NCBI GenBank assembly: GCA_050283925.1
Contig: JBNOAI010000005.1
Location: 186,001 to 250,000 of the forward strand
Direction of reading: 5' to 3'
From: ZC4RG25 sp023428365
GTDB lineage: Bacteria > Pseudomonadota > Alphaproteobacteria > Rhizobiales > Hyphomicrobiaceae
Length of the DNA stretch: 64,000 nt
Shown here: positions 15,968 to 25,572 of the stretch, piece by piece
How positions within the stretch are numbered: the stretch's first letter is position 1
Layout: every line of letters starts with the position of its first letter
Notes under the pieces: model-generated
Database searches by the model: none
What the model was told of the DNA's origin: nothing
Seen by the model: the letters and a program-made list of their open reading frames with translations, nothing else
Translations under genes and position numbers: made by a program

Positions 15968-16513
15968 TCAGCGCACGGCCTCGGTGAAGGCTGCCCTCAG
16001 CTGGGCGATCTGCGCTGCAACCGGATTGACGGCCGGAGCTTCAGAATTCTCGGTCGCAGGAGCCAATGCGGTATCGAGCCGGCTGATGCGGTCGCCGAGT
16101 GCGAAACTTTCCTCGATCAGACCACGCAGGCTTTCGGGCAGATCACCAAAATTGGCAATGTGGCTCGGGCGTCCAGAGGTGCGCAGTTTGAGGCGCGCGC
16201 GTTTCCGCGCGGCTTCATCCTCAGTGATTTCGCCTTCCTTCAGGGAGCGGCGAATCAGTAGCCACGACGCCAGATCGAGCAGACGCGTCGTGAGACGCAT
16301 GCTCTCGGTGGAGTACGTCAATGCCACTGCTGACTTGAGAGATTTGGCCTCTTTGCGGCCCGCACCGTCGAGATAGGCTGCGGTACGTTCGACAAGGTCC
16401 ATGCCTTGCTGAAAAACACCATCGAACTGATCAGACGACGCAAAGCGCTGACCGAACGATACTGTAACACTCCGATGACTGGGCTGACCCCAGCTGCGCG
16501 ACTCAATACCCAT
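15968..16513 (-). CDS. rcdA: DUF1465 family protein, regulator of CtrA degradation RcdA
   Basis: 181 residues. The segment with an 'ERTAAYLDGAGRKEAK' helix followed by ALTYSTESMRLTTRLLDLAS and the ITEDEAARKRARL helix is typical of DUF1465/RcdA. In Caulobacter crescentus RcdA is a ClpXP adaptor that, with CpdR and PopA, promotes degradation of the cell-cycle regulator CtrA. The C-terminal 30 residues are variable and Ala/Pro-rich. The ATG at 16513 is chosen; a TTG two codons earlier is less likely. It is encoded alone. Confidence 0.85.
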   Translation of the reverse strand: MGIESRSWGQPSHRSVTVSFGQRFASSDQFDGVFQQGMDLVERTAAYLDGAGRKEAKSLKSAVALTYSTESMRLTTRLLDLASWLLIRRSLKEGEITEDEAARKRARLKLRTSGRPSHIANFGDLPESLRGLIEESFALGDRISRLDTALAPATENSEAPAVNPVAAQIAQLRAAFTEAVR

Positions 16514-16783
16514 GACCAACTACGACACACGCTACTGTTGATATCACCATAGCACGCCTCAGCGCCCCTGGTCAGGTTTAACATTGATCTCGGAGTGGGC
16601 GAATTTCGGGCAACACGGACAGTGTCCACAAAAAAGAGTCGTCGTGAAACGGCTCCGTTCAGTGGCAACGCCATCCGTGCATGTCATCGAAACGCCGATC
16701 CACAGCGAGTGGATCTCACGCAAATTACGTGCGTCGCTCCTAACGCAACGTAAATTGATGGAGAAAAATGAAGCAGATTCAGC

Positions 16784-17680
16784 TCAGGCAGCCGCACCCG
16801 CGATACTGCGAACGTCGGTATCGGCGAGGAAGTAGGCGATGCGGGAGATCGCTTCGGCGTCCTTGAGAAGCGGCGCATGTCCCTCGGCGCGAACCGTGAA
16901 CGATGCGCAATCGGGATGTCGTGCGCGCATCTGCTGAACGGTCGCCTCACTGAGAAGGTCCGAGTTCTCGCCGCGCAGAACGAGAACAGGCACGTGGCTG
17001 AGCGCGGCGTACTGCGGCCAAAGCTCCGGCACAGGACCATCGGACAGGGCGAAGGAACGATCGAGCTGCGGATCATAACCGGGTGCCGGACGGCCATTGG
17101 TCTCGTTGAACCATTGGCGCGCGACTTCAGCCCATTGCTGATCGCTCACATTTGGAAACGCGCGGCGGTTCATATCCGCGACCAGCTTGGTTGCGTCCTC
17201 CCATGTGGCCGGCAGTGGCACCTTGCCGACATAAGCTTTGATCCGCGTCAGTCCCTCGCGTTCGATGACAGGACCGATATCGTTGAGCACCACCGGGCCG
17301 AACGCGTTCGGTTCGGCGGCAGCCAGCACCATCGTCACCAGTCCGCCGCGCGAGGTTCCGATGATGGCAGGCTTGTCGAGATCGAGCAGAAACAGGAAGT
17401 CTTGCACATCGAGCATCTCGATGGGAATGGCGTAGTTGCGCCAGTTGCTGTCGAACTGGGATCGTCCACGACCGCGAAAGTCCAGCGTATAGACCGGCCG
17501 TGCTCGTTCTCCTGTCGACAATGCCAGCGCGAGATCATGGAAATCACGCGAATTGCGCGTCAGTCCCGGCAGACAGACGGCCGGACGCAACCGCGACTGC
17601 GGGGCAGGGTAGTGTCGCCCGTAAAGGCGGAGGCCGTCGCGCACCGTGAAGACGATGTCTTCCCAGGTGTTTTGCGTCAT
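16784..17680 (-). CDS. Alpha/beta hydrolase
   Basis: 298 residues with the complete catalytic triad of the alpha/beta hydrolase fold: nucleophile S110 in the GTSRGG elbow, D241 in GENSDLL and H268 in EGHAPLL. The oxyanion-hole region CLPGLTRNSRDF (36-47) and DFRGRGRS (67-74) are typical of esterase/epoxide-hydrolase-like members. The substrate is unknown. It begins 33 bases after the stop of the lytic transglycosylase gene on the same strand and may be co-transcribed with it. Confidence 0.88.
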   Translation of the reverse strand: MTQNTWEDIVFTVRDGLRLYGRHYPAPQSRLRPAVCLPGLTRNSRDFHDLALALSTGERARPVYTLDFRGRGRSQFDSNWRNYAIPIEMLDVQDFLFLLDLDKPAIIGTSRGGLVTMVLAAAEPNAFGPVVLNDIGPVIEREGLTRIKAYVGKVPLPATWEDATKLVADMNRRAFPNVSDQQWAEVARQWFNETNGRPAPGYDPQLDRSFALSDGPVPELWPQYAALSHVPVLVLRGENSDLLSEATVQQMRARHPDCASFTVRAEGHAPLLKDAEAISRIAYFLADTDVRSIAGAAA

Positions 17681-17713
17681 CAGGCGGCCTCCAGGCTCGA
17701 CGATCTCAACGGC

Positions 17714-19927
17714 TCAGGGCGATGCACTCGCACCGGCAACGCGGCGCGCCCTGACCAGATCCCGCCCGATGCCTTCCGGGCCATCATGACCGAGTCGCTC
17801 CCGGTAGATCTGCACGTTCGAGAGCACCTTCTGCACATAGTCACGGGTTTCTTCGAACGGAATGCGGAAAATCCAATCGACGGGATCGACCTTCGGATCG
17901 CGCGGATCGCCAAACTGACGAATCCACTGCCGCGTCCGTCCCGGTCCTGCATTGTAGCTGGTGAGTGCCAGGATATAGCTGCCGTCGACGTCGGCCATGC
18001 GGTCGCCAACGTAAGCGCTGGCAAGCATGGCGTTGTAGGACGGGTCACGCATCAGGCGCGGGATATCGCACTTGATCTTGTAGTCCTTGCACACATGGCG
18101 TGCCGTGACCGGCATGACCTGGAGAATACCCCGCGCGCCCGCTCCGGACATGATGGTGGTATTGAACTCGCTTTCCTGACGCGCCAGCCCCAGCAGCAGC
18201 GCTGTCTCGGGCGGCTCGCGCAGAGGCTCGTAGGCCGGGAAGGCATGGATCGGGTAGGCGTACGACACAAGGTTCATGCCGCGCGCGATGCCGGTCTTGC
18301 CGATCCGCAACGATTGCTGCGTATCGCCCAGCGCTTCGGCCAGATGCGCAACCATGGCCACCTCAGCCTCGCTGTCGAGATGGCGGCTCAGGTGCGTTAG
18401 GAACGCGCGCGCAATGCCGCGGCCGACCTTCGCCTTGGTCGCAATGACCGCGGCGACGGTTGCATCGAGCCCGTTGAAGGCATCGGCTTGAGCAGAGGTC
18501 GGCAAAGCAGGTGGTGCAAACGGGCGCGCCTTAAATGCGCTGCCCAGACGCTCCCGCGCCAGATGTCCGTGGAATGTATCGCCGTACTGCGCCGCGGATT
18601 CAAAAAACCCTGAAGCCTTGCTCTTGTCGCCTAGAGCCTCGTGCGTTCGGCCGAGCCAATAGAGTGCGCGAGAGCGGCTCAGAGGCCCATCGGAACCGGC
18701 TTCGTTCTGCTCCAGGAAGGGCAGAGCAGCGCGCGGATCGTTGAGATGGCGCAGCGCGAGCCAGCCAGCCATGAACGTCTGGTCGTTCAGCGAATTGACG
18801 CTAAGCGCGCCGGCATCACGAACAAGGTCGAACGCCATGCGCGGTTTGCCGGCCTGCAGCGCGCCATAGGCTGCCGCACGGCGCTGAAGCCACCAGCCGT
18901 CCGGACTGACGATGGAAGCCTCATCGGTCGGCGCCGTGACGAGAATCTTCCAGGCGTCCTCGTCCTTGTTCAGACGGCGAAGATGCTGGACTCGCTGGAA
19001 GGCCAACCCCCAGTCGGCATCACCATCGGCCGGAAGCGCGGCCATCAGTTTTCGTGCCGTCTTCGCTCCCGTATAGACCGCGAGACGAGCCTGAGCCTTC
19101 TTCTGCTCGCCCTCGTCTCCGAGATGCGGAACCAGACGACGGGCTGCAGCGGCGCGCACGCGGCGTTCGCTATCCCAACGGGCCTCATCGGTCAGCAGGC
19201 GGTCGAACCGGCGCTTATAGTCGGCTGCCGCCAGGAACCGTTCGAAGCGTTGTTGAAATCCAGCCTCGAACGCATCGGGGAATTCATACTCGCGCCATGC
19301 GCGCCGCGAGAGTTCCGCTGCCTTCGTTTCGTTGCCTTCAGCGAGATAGGCTGACGCCAATGCTGCCAATCCAGCGCCCGTTTCGGGTTCGGACTTCGCA
19401 AACGCCTGCCGGATGTCTCGAGAGCTACCACCCCGGGAGAACAGCGATTCCTCGAAGCGCTTTACGAGCAGAGCTCCATCGGGCCAAGCCGCCTTGGCAT
19501 CCGGGAACGCGCGATATTCGGTTGTTTCACCGGCACCGGATCGGAGGCGATACCAGTCTGCCAGCTTGCGACCCACCGGGTCCGAAATCTTGGCTTGCGC
19601 CGCTAGCCCCTCTTCGGGATCGCTTCGGGCATACGCGGAAATGGCCTCGCGGATGAGTTCGGCGTCCTGCTCGGACAGCGCATGATCGCGCACCGGTGCG
19701 ATGGCCGCATCGAAGCGGGCGATGCGGTCGGCCTCACGGGCCGCCGCCGAGGCATCGAGAAGCGGTTTGGCCGCGATCGTTTGCTTGTCTTGCGATGACG
19801 CAGCAGGTTTGGCTGACGGGGCCGGAACAAGCGGCCCAGCGGCCCTGCCTGCGGTCACGGCAACAACTGCCGTTACGATCCCGGCAGTAAGAGCAAATCC
19901 CAGAAGGGTCGATTTTCGAATCAACAC
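17714..19927 (-). CDS. slt: Soluble lytic murein transglycosylase
   Basis: About 737 residues, the architecture of Slt70: an N-terminal export signal (STLLGFALTAGIV hydrophobic core), a long alpha-helical superhelical U/L domain (about 60-560), and a C-terminal SLT domain with the catalytic glutamate near residue 585 in ARQESEFNTTIMSGAGARG, LQVMP and the NAGPGRTRQW motif. It cleaves glycan strands of peptidoglycan in the periplasm to 1,6-anhydro products. No ATG is available at the right place: GTG 19927 and TTG 19924 both lie behind AAGGGA and start just before the signal peptide, while TTG 19972 would add a His-rich leader. Confidence 0.9.
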   Translation of the reverse strand: MLIRKSTLLGFALTAGIVTAVVAVTAGRAAGPLVPAPSAKPAASSQDKQTIAAKPLLDASAAAREADRIARFDAAIAPVRDHALSEQDAELIREAISAYARSDPEEGLAAQAKISDPVGRKLADWYRLRSGAGETTEYRAFPDAKAAWPDGALLVKRFEESLFSRGGSSRDIRQAFAKSEPETGAGLAALASAYLAEGNETKAAELSRRAWREYEFPDAFEAGFQQRFERFLAAADYKRRFDRLLTDEARWDSERRVRAAAARRLVPHLGDEGEQKKAQARLAVYTGAKTARKLMAALPADGDADWGLAFQRVQHLRRLNKDEDAWKILVTAPTDEASIVSPDGWWLQRRAAAYGALQAGKPRMAFDLVRDAGALSVNSLNDQTFMAGWLALRHLNDPRAALPFLEQNEAGSDGPLSRSRALYWLGRTHEALGDKSKASGFFESAAQYGDTFHGHLARERLGSAFKARPFAPPALPTSAQADAFNGLDATVAAVIATKAKVGRGIARAFLTHLSRHLDSEAEVAMVAHLAEALGDTQQSLRIGKTGIARGMNLVSYAYPIHAFPAYEPLREPPETALLLGLARQESEFNTTIMSGAGARGILQVMPVTARHVCKDYKIKCDIPRLMRDPSYNAMLASAYVGDRMADVDGSYILALTSYNAGPGRTRQWIRQFGDPRDPKVDPVDWIFRIPFEETRDYVQKVLSNVQIYRERLGHDGPEGIGRDLVRARRVAGASASP

Positions 19928-20229
19928 GTGTCCCTTGTCTCTCGACCTGTGAGCGTGGTGATGGTCACTCAACCAAATTTGCGCCGGAAGGATTGTGTTT
20001 ACCCGACTTCCAGCATTCGCTGCGCATCGCCTTGCCTATGCTTGCCGAAGCGCATAATGTCCGTGATCCTGTCGGGAGGCACGGCAGGTTTGAAGCTTGA
20101 GTTACCAGCAGCAAGGTAACAAGCAGGCGCGCCGGGTTCAAGTTTGATGCCCTGGCTGCGATGACTGCGGATGTTGCTAGGGCCCCGGTTTCAATCTGCA
20201 CAAAAGCGATCTGCTCAAGGAGCGGCATC
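19928..20229. other. Divergent promoter region between slt and dapA
   Basis: 302 bases with no supported gene. It must hold the promoters of slt (minus) and dapA (plus). I see no strong inverted repeat or recognisable regulator site in it apart from the AAGGAG ribosome site of dapA at 20217-20222. Confidence 0.5.
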
Positions 20230-21120
<891 letters not shown>

Positions 21121-21154
21121 CGAGCGTTACGCTAAGAGCAGGAGTGCTACGAGA

Positions 21155-21631
21155 ATGGCGGCCAAATCTGATGGCGGCCGCCGGCTGATCGCTGAGAACC
21201 GGAAGGCACGCTTCGAATATTTCATCACCGATACCTACGAGGCCGGGATCGTCCTGACCGGCACGGAGGTGAAGTCGTTGCGCGCCGGCCAGGCCAATAT
21301 CACGGAAAGCTACGCGGCCCTTGAAAACGGCGGGTTCGCGTTGATCAACGCCTACATCCCCGAATACAAGCAGGCCGGTCCGTTCTTCAATCACGAACCG
21401 CGCCGTCCGCGACGCCTGCTGCTGCACATGCGCGAGATGCACAAGATGGCGATCTCGATCGATCGCCAGGGCATGACGCTGATTCCGCTGGAGCTGTATT
21501 TCAACGAGCGCGGCATGGCCAAGCTCAAGCTCGGGCTGGCGCAGGGTAAGAAACTGCACGACAAGCGCGAGACATCGGCCAAGCGCGACTGGCAGCGTCA
21601 GAAGGCGCGCCTGATGCGTGAAAAGGGCTAA
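21155..21631 (+). CDS. smpB: SsrA-binding protein SmpB
   Basis: 158 residues, normal length. SmpB binds tmRNA and brings it to stalled ribosomes for trans-translation. The OB-fold core is clear from AENRKARFEYFITDTYEAGIV-type sequence split here as NRKARFEYFI and GIVLTGTEVKSLRAG, and the basic C-terminal tail (KKLHDKRETSAKRDWQRQ) that enters the decoding site is present. The tmRNA gene itself is not in this window. It follows dapA closely and likely shares its transcript. Confidence 0.97.
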   Translation: MAAKSDGGRRLIAENRKARFEYFITDTYEAGIVLTGTEVKSLRAGQANITESYAALENGGFALINAYIPEYKQAGPFFNHEPRRPRRLLLHMREMHKMAISIDRQGMTLIPLELYFNERGMAKLKLGLAQGKKLHDKRETSAKRDWQRQKARLMREKG

Positions 21632-21647
21632 ACGGAGCAGGGGAGGG

Positions 21648-22394
21648 ATGACCTTCACCACCGAAGACGTCCTGGCCGTTGAACACGCCGCCGTGCATGC
21701 GTGGCCTGCTTCCGAAACGCGCGATATTGATGGTTGGCTGTGGCGCTACTCCGGCGGCAATTCCCAGCGCGCCAATTCCGTCTCGCCGCTGACGTTCCAC
21801 GGGGATGATGTGGAAGCCGCGATCGGCGCCGCCGAGGACCTCTACTTCGCGCGCGGTTCGGTGAGTCGCTTCCAGGTCGGAAGCGGATTTGCAAACCCCA
21901 CCGATCTCGATGACCGTCTTATCCGCCGCGGCTACTACATCCACGACCCGGTCACAACGCTGGTGAAATCGATCGAGCCGACAGCCATGCCGGACGATAT
22001 CGTCGTCACCGATCGTCCTGATGAGGGCTGGATGGAGGTTTATCTCTCCAACATTACCCCCGATCGTCGCCCGCCGGCGCCGCGCATCCTGGCGGGTGTT
22101 CCCGCCCCGCGCGCGTTTTTGAGCGTCCGGCGCGGCGGCCGCACGTTCAGCACTGCACTTGCGGTCTTGCATGACGGTGTCGTCGTCGCCGAATGCGTCG
22201 GCACGCGCAGCGATGAACGTCGCAGCGGAGCCGGTCGCGCTGTGATGCTCGCACTCGAAGCCTGGGGCGCTGAGCAGGGGGCAAGGATCAGCGGGCTTCA
22301 GGCGGTGACGGCCAACGTTGCAGCGCAAGGCCTTTACAGAGGGCTCGGCTATAGCGCGGCAAACAGCTACCATTATCGCGTTCTCAACCGCTGA
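21648..22394 (+). CDS. GNAT family N-acetyltransferase
   Basis: 248 residues. The C-terminal half carries a GNAT acetyl-CoA loop (RRSGAGRAVM) followed by ISGLQAVTANVAAQGLYRGLGY, the typical beta4-alpha3-beta5 ending with the L-Y-x-x-L-G-Y motif. The N-terminal half (AVEHAAVHAWPASETRDIDGWLWR) is an extra domain seen in two-part GNAT proteins. The acceptor is unknown. ATG 21648 follows GGAGGG directly upstream and 16 bases after the smpB stop, suggesting it belongs to the dapA-smpB transcript. Confidence 0.85.
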   Translation: MTFTTEDVLAVEHAAVHAWPASETRDIDGWLWRYSGGNSQRANSVSPLTFHGDDVEAAIGAAEDLYFARGSVSRFQVGSGFANPTDLDDRLIRRGYYIHDPVTTLVKSIEPTAMPDDIVVTDRPDEGWMEVYLSNITPDRRPPAPRILAGVPAPRAFLSVRRGGRTFSTALAVLHDGVVVAECVGTRSDERRSGAGRAVMLALEAWGAEQGARISGLQAVTANVAAQGLYRGLGYSAANSYHYRVLNR

Positions 22395-22413
22395 GCCTCA
22401 GCCGGAGGGCTTC

Positions 22414-23004
22414 ATGATCAAGTCCCAACCAGATCTGCTCGCTGTCGATTGGTCGAAGATCCCGGCTCCCGAGGATGACGGTGCGGCCAGTCATCTGGCT
22501 GGAATGATGGTTCCGTATGTTTCTCTGCCTGCAACCAACGACGATGCGATTTCGCTTGCGAAGCTCCCCGGACGAACTGTCGTTTACATCTATCCGCGTA
22601 CCGGTCAGCCCGGTCAGATCGGCCTCGTGGACGACTGGGATATGATTCCTGGCGCGCGCGGGTGCACACCACAGAGCTGCTCGTTTCGCGATCATCATGG
22701 CGAGCTGACTGCGGCGGGTGCCGACCACGTCTACGGACTCTCGACGCAGGATACCGACTATCAAAAGGAGATGGCCGAACGGCTGCACCTGCCGTTTCCG
22801 ATTCTGTCCGACGCTGAGATGACGCTGACACGCGCACTCCGTCTGCCGACGATGGACGTCGCCGGTCATACGCTCCTGAAACGGATGGCGCTTGTCATCA
22901 CGAACGGACGGATCGACACGGTGTTCTATCCGGTCTTCCCACCGGACCGGAATGCCGCCGATGTGCTGCAATGGCTGCAAGAACATCCCCGGAGTACGCA
23001 ATGA
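22414..23004 (+). CDS. Peroxiredoxin (AhpC/TSA superfamily, BCP/PrxQ-like)
   Basis: 196 residues. The thioredoxin-fold peroxidase site reads GCTPQSCSFRD with peroxidatic C84 and a second cysteine C89 five residues later, the spacing of PrxQ/BCP-type atypical 2-Cys peroxiredoxins, which reduce peroxides using thioredoxin. The preceding PGRTVVYIYPRTGQPG segment is the usual beta-strand and loop. ATG 22414 has GGAGGG just upstream. Its stop overlaps the start of a paralogous gene by four bases (ATGA), so the two are translationally coupled. Confidence 0.88.
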   Translation: MIKSQPDLLAVDWSKIPAPEDDGAASHLAGMMVPYVSLPATNDDAISLAKLPGRTVVYIYPRTGQPGQIGLVDDWDMIPGARGCTPQSCSFRDHHGELTAAGADHVYGLSTQDTDYQKEMAERLHLPFPILSDAEMTLTRALRLPTMDVAGHTLLKRMALVITNGRIDTVFYPVFPPDRNAADVLQWLQEHPRSTQ

Positions 23005-23588
23005 GCTGGCCCTGGCCTCCACCCGTTGATGACGGTGGCGCGAAGCATCTGACGCGCGGGATGCGGCTTCCCGATATCGCCTTGAGGGCAACGGGCGGCA
23101 GAACCGTTTCTTTGGGATCATTGCCCGGTCGAACCGTCGTCTTTTGCTACCCATGGACTGGGCGTCCAGGTCTCTCCAATCCCCCGGACTGGGACACGAT
23201 CCCCGGTGCTCACGGCTCGACGCCACAAGCCGAAGGCTTCCGCGATCTCTATCTCGGCTTCGAGGAGATGCCGACTGCCGTGTTTGGGCTTTCGTTGCAA
23301 TCGACAGAGGATCAACGCGAATTTTCCCAGCGGATGGGATTGCCGTTCGATCTTCTGAGCGACGCCAACCAGGCCTTTCAGCGAGCGCTGAAACTTCCGG
23401 TCTTCGAAACCGGGGCTGTCACCTATCTGAAGCGATTGACGCTGGTGCTGCGCGACGGCGCGATCGACCGCGTGTTCTATCCGGTGCATCCGCCCGATAG
23501 CCATGCACGGGAAGTGCTGATCTACGTCACTGGGAACGTGCCATATTCCGAGGAGTCCCGACTCATCGCAGGCCGCCGCGCGCCTTAG
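23001..23588 (+). CDS. Peroxiredoxin-like paralogue lacking both active-site cysteines
   Basis: 195 residues, clearly homologous to the preceding protein along its length (PGRTVVFCYPWTGRPG, DWDTIPGA, LSDANQAFQRALKLP, RVFYPVHPPDSHA). The active-site segment is GSTPQAEGFRD: the peroxidatic cysteine is replaced by S73 and the second cysteine by E78. The only cysteine in that region is C49, in a buried-strand position. It is therefore unlikely to be a thiol peroxidase and may be a partner or regulator of the first protein. The start overlaps the upstream stop in ATGA. Its 3' end overlaps the convergent DUF3775 gene by four bases. Confidence 0.85.
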   Translation: MSWPWPPPVDDGGAKHLTRGMRLPDIALRATGGRTVSLGSLPGRTVVFCYPWTGRPGLSNPPDWDTIPGAHGSTPQAEGFRDLYLGFEEMPTAVFGLSLQSTEDQREFSQRMGLPFDLLSDANQAFQRALKLPVFETGAVTYLKRLTLVLRDGAIDRVFYPVHPPDSHAREVLIYVTGNVPYSEESRLIAGRRAP

Positions 23589-23986
23589 AGAAGATCGCTC
23601 TCGATATCCTCGGCGGAATAGCCGAGTTTCTCCAACCCATCTTCGAGGTAGTTCGACAGCAGCGGTATTCCGAGCAGGTACTGCGCCGTCGAGTTGACGC
23701 GTTCCTGACGGGCCGTGTCGACAGCCTCATTGAACTCGTCCGGTTCGAAAGTACCGCGGCCAACCCAGGCCAGAGCAACGAGATGCGCCTGCTCATCCTC
23801 ATTCAGCGCATTGATGAAGCTGACGAGTTCCGGGCGGGCGAGATCGCCGGGCATTTCCTCCAGCACATCAATGGGCTCGCCATCGGACCCGCTGCCATCA
23901 TCCGGATTCATGGCCGCGACTTTGGCATCGTACTCACGTGCCTTGATGATGACGTGCGCGACTTTCTCCGGTGCGATCTCGAGCAT
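23585..23986 (-). CDS. DUF3775 domain protein of unknown function
   Basis: 133 residues, acidic. The start MLEIAPEKVAHVIIKAREYDAKV and the C-terminal block LVALAWVGRGTFEPDEFNEAVDTA match DUF3775, an alphaproteobacterial family without an assigned function. A glycine/aspartate-rich linker lies at about 28-38. No signal peptide or membrane segment. It is downstream of the family 5 uracil-DNA glycosylase and NYN genes on the same strand, with an 88-base gap that contains a hairpin. Confidence 0.85.
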   Translation of the reverse strand: MLEIAPEKVAHVIIKAREYDAKVAAMNPDDGSGSDGEPIDVLEEMPGDLARPELVSFINALNEDEQAHLVALAWVGRGTFEPDEFNEAVDTARQERVNSTAQYLLGIPLLSNYLEDGLEKLGYSAEDIESDLL

Positions 23987-24010
23987 GGGCGATCCTCTAG
24001 CCTCGCGATC

Positions 24011-24039
24011 CTGGGCAATCCTCTAAAGAAATTGCCCAG
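24011..24039. other. Perfect hairpin between the UDG and DUF3775 genes
   Basis: CTGGGCAAT (24011-24019) pairs with ATTGCCCAG (24031-24039) around an 11-base loop. On the plus strand it is followed by CTTTCGCTT, a weak T-tract. On the minus strand it sits in the leader of the DUF3775 gene with no T-run. Confidence 0.5.
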
Positions 24040-24074
24040 CTTTCGCTTGGTTCCCGAGGAGAACCGGCTGCCAC

Positions 24075-24761
24075 CTATGAGCGGGGCGAGCCGAGAAAGC
24101 CGCGAATGGCGCGGAAGACCGCCTGGAACATCTCAGGCGTCAGCTTCCCGGTGTTCGTATTGTAACGGGAGCAGTGATAGCTATCGAACAGCACGAGGGA
24201 CGGATTGATCTCGTGACGCGCCGCATGGGCAAACGGGAATGCGGATCGCTTCGCCCCCAGCGCTGACAGCACGCTGTCGTGCGCGATCCGACCCAGCGCC
24301 AACACCGCAGTTAAATTCGGGAGCGACGTCATCCGTGCGATCAGGAATGATCGGCAGGTCGCGATCTCTGCCGGTGTCGGCTTGTTTTGAGGCGGGACAC
24401 ACCGCACCGCATTCGTGATCATGCAATCGGCGAGCTTCAGCCCGTCTGCGGGATCCGCTCCATAGCGGCCTGCAGCGAAGCCATAATCGAGAAGGGTCGC
24501 GTAAAGAAGTTCGCCCGCAAAGTCGCCGGTGAATGGGCGCCCGGTCCGGTTGGCCCCGCGCACGCCGGGCGCCAATCCCACGATCAGCAGCCGGGCATTC
24601 TGCGATCCCCATGAGGGAACCGGCGCGTTGAACCAGTCGGGCTCATCGGCGCGATTGGCCTCACGATAGGCCACCAACCGCTCGCAGTTCGGACAATCTC
24701 GCGTGGGTTCGGCTGCACCGGACGAGCGACCGCTGCGCAGGACGCCGACGGTTTCAGCCAT
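24075..24761 (-). CDS. Uracil-DNA glycosylase, family 5 (UDGb)
   Basis: 228 residues. Family 5 Fe-S glycosylases remove uracil and some other deaminated bases from DNA. Four cysteines suit a [4Fe-4S] cluster: C23 and C26 (CPNC), C121 and C136. Motif A is GLAPGVRGANRTGRPFTGD (62-80), without the polar water-activating residue of families 1 and 4, and motif B has H196 in SYHCSRYNTNTGKLT; both are family 5 marks. It starts 15 bases after the NYN gene on the same strand and is probably co-transcribed. A second Fe-S glycosylase of the UdgX type lies at 33577-34200. Confidence 0.9.
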   Translation of the reverse strand: MAETVGVLRSGRSSGAAEPTRDCPNCERLVAYREANRADEPDWFNAPVPSWGSQNARLLIVGLAPGVRGANRTGRPFTGDFAGELLYATLLDYGFAAGRYGADPADGLKLADCMITNAVRCVPPQNKPTPAEIATCRSFLIARMTSLPNLTAVLALGRIAHDSVLSALGAKRSAFPFAHAARHEINPSLVLFDSYHCSRYNTNTGKLTPEMFQAVFRAIRGFLGSPRS

Positions 24762-24776
24762 GCCCCGCTCCCCGCG

Positions 24777-25385
24777 TCAGACTTCCTCAGGCAAATCGTC
24801 CTGATCCTGGTAGTCGCGCCGAGACGATGGGCGCTCGGATCTCACCGGACGCGACGAGGGATCGCGGCAGATGTACTGCTCGATGCTCGCCAGATCGATG
24901 AACTGATCGGCCTGCCGGCGCAATTCGTCCGCCACCATCGGCGGCTGCGTCTGCAAGGTCGAGACGACGCTGACGCGACGGCCTTCCTGTTGCAATGCTG
25001 CAACCAGTGACCTGAAGTCCCCATCTCCAGAGAACAGCACGATGTGATCGATGCTCTTGGATAGGCGCATGGCATCGACGGTCAGTTCGATATCCATATT
25101 GCCCTTGATCTTCCGCCGGCCGGTGGAGTCGGTGAACTCCTTGGTCGGCTTCGTGACCATCGTGTATCCGTTATAATCGAGCCAGTCGATCAGCGGCCGA
25201 ATTGAGGAATACTCCTGGTCTTCCGCCAAGGCTGTATAGTAAAGAGCGCGAACCAACTGCCCCTTTTGACGAAAAAGAGTCAGAAGCCGCTTGTAATCTA
25301 TGTCAAACCCCAGTGCTTTGGCCGTCGCGTACAGATTTGCGCCGTCGATAAACAGCACCATCCGTTCATTTTGGTAAAAATGCAT
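24777..25385 (-). CDS. NYN domain protein (LabA/DUF88 family, PIN-like nuclease fold)
   Basis: 202 residues. The NYN fold carries the acidic cluster expected for a metal-dependent ribonuclease: D14 in VLFIDGANLY, D98 in KGNMDIELTVDAM, and D121 and D123 in FSGDGDF. The C-terminal 35 residues are Arg/Ser/Asp-rich and disordered. LabA-like proteins are thought to act on RNA, but the target is unknown. GAGGTGAAG lies directly before the ATG. It is divergent from folK and leads a minus-strand set with the uracil-DNA glycosylase and DUF3775 genes. Confidence 0.9.
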   Translation of the reverse strand: MHFYQNERMVLFIDGANLYATAKALGFDIDYKRLLTLFRQKGQLVRALYYTALAEDQEYSSIRPLIDWLDYNGYTMVTKPTKEFTDSTGRRKIKGNMDIELTVDAMRLSKSIDHIVLFSGDGDFRSLVAALQQEGRRVSVVSTLQTQPPMVADELRRQADQFIDLASIEQYICRDPSSRPVRSERPSSRRDYQDQDDLPEEV

Positions 25386-25572
25386 TCTTCACCTCGGGAG
25401 TAAATCCTTGCCGTCGCACTCCCCGCTTCGACATCGTCTCCATGCGTCTCGATCCGTTCAGGCTGTATTCAGACTCATTCGGATCCGCATGGCCGCACAC
25501 CGTGATTAACGATTCGGTCTTTTTGTGACAGATCACCCTTGATCCTCAAAGAAAAAGATCTACCGCGAACAA

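Noticed and set aside
16318..16674. A 118-codon minus-strand frame upstream of rcdA
   Set aside because: It overlaps rcdA in another frame, has no ribosome site and no family resemblance; the rest lies in the promoter region.
16877..18400. A 507-codon open frame on the plus strand
   Set aside because: It runs antisense through the hydrolase and slt genes, both of which have catalytic motifs in the other frame. Its His/Arg/Gln-rich composition is typical of a shadow frame in GC-rich DNA.
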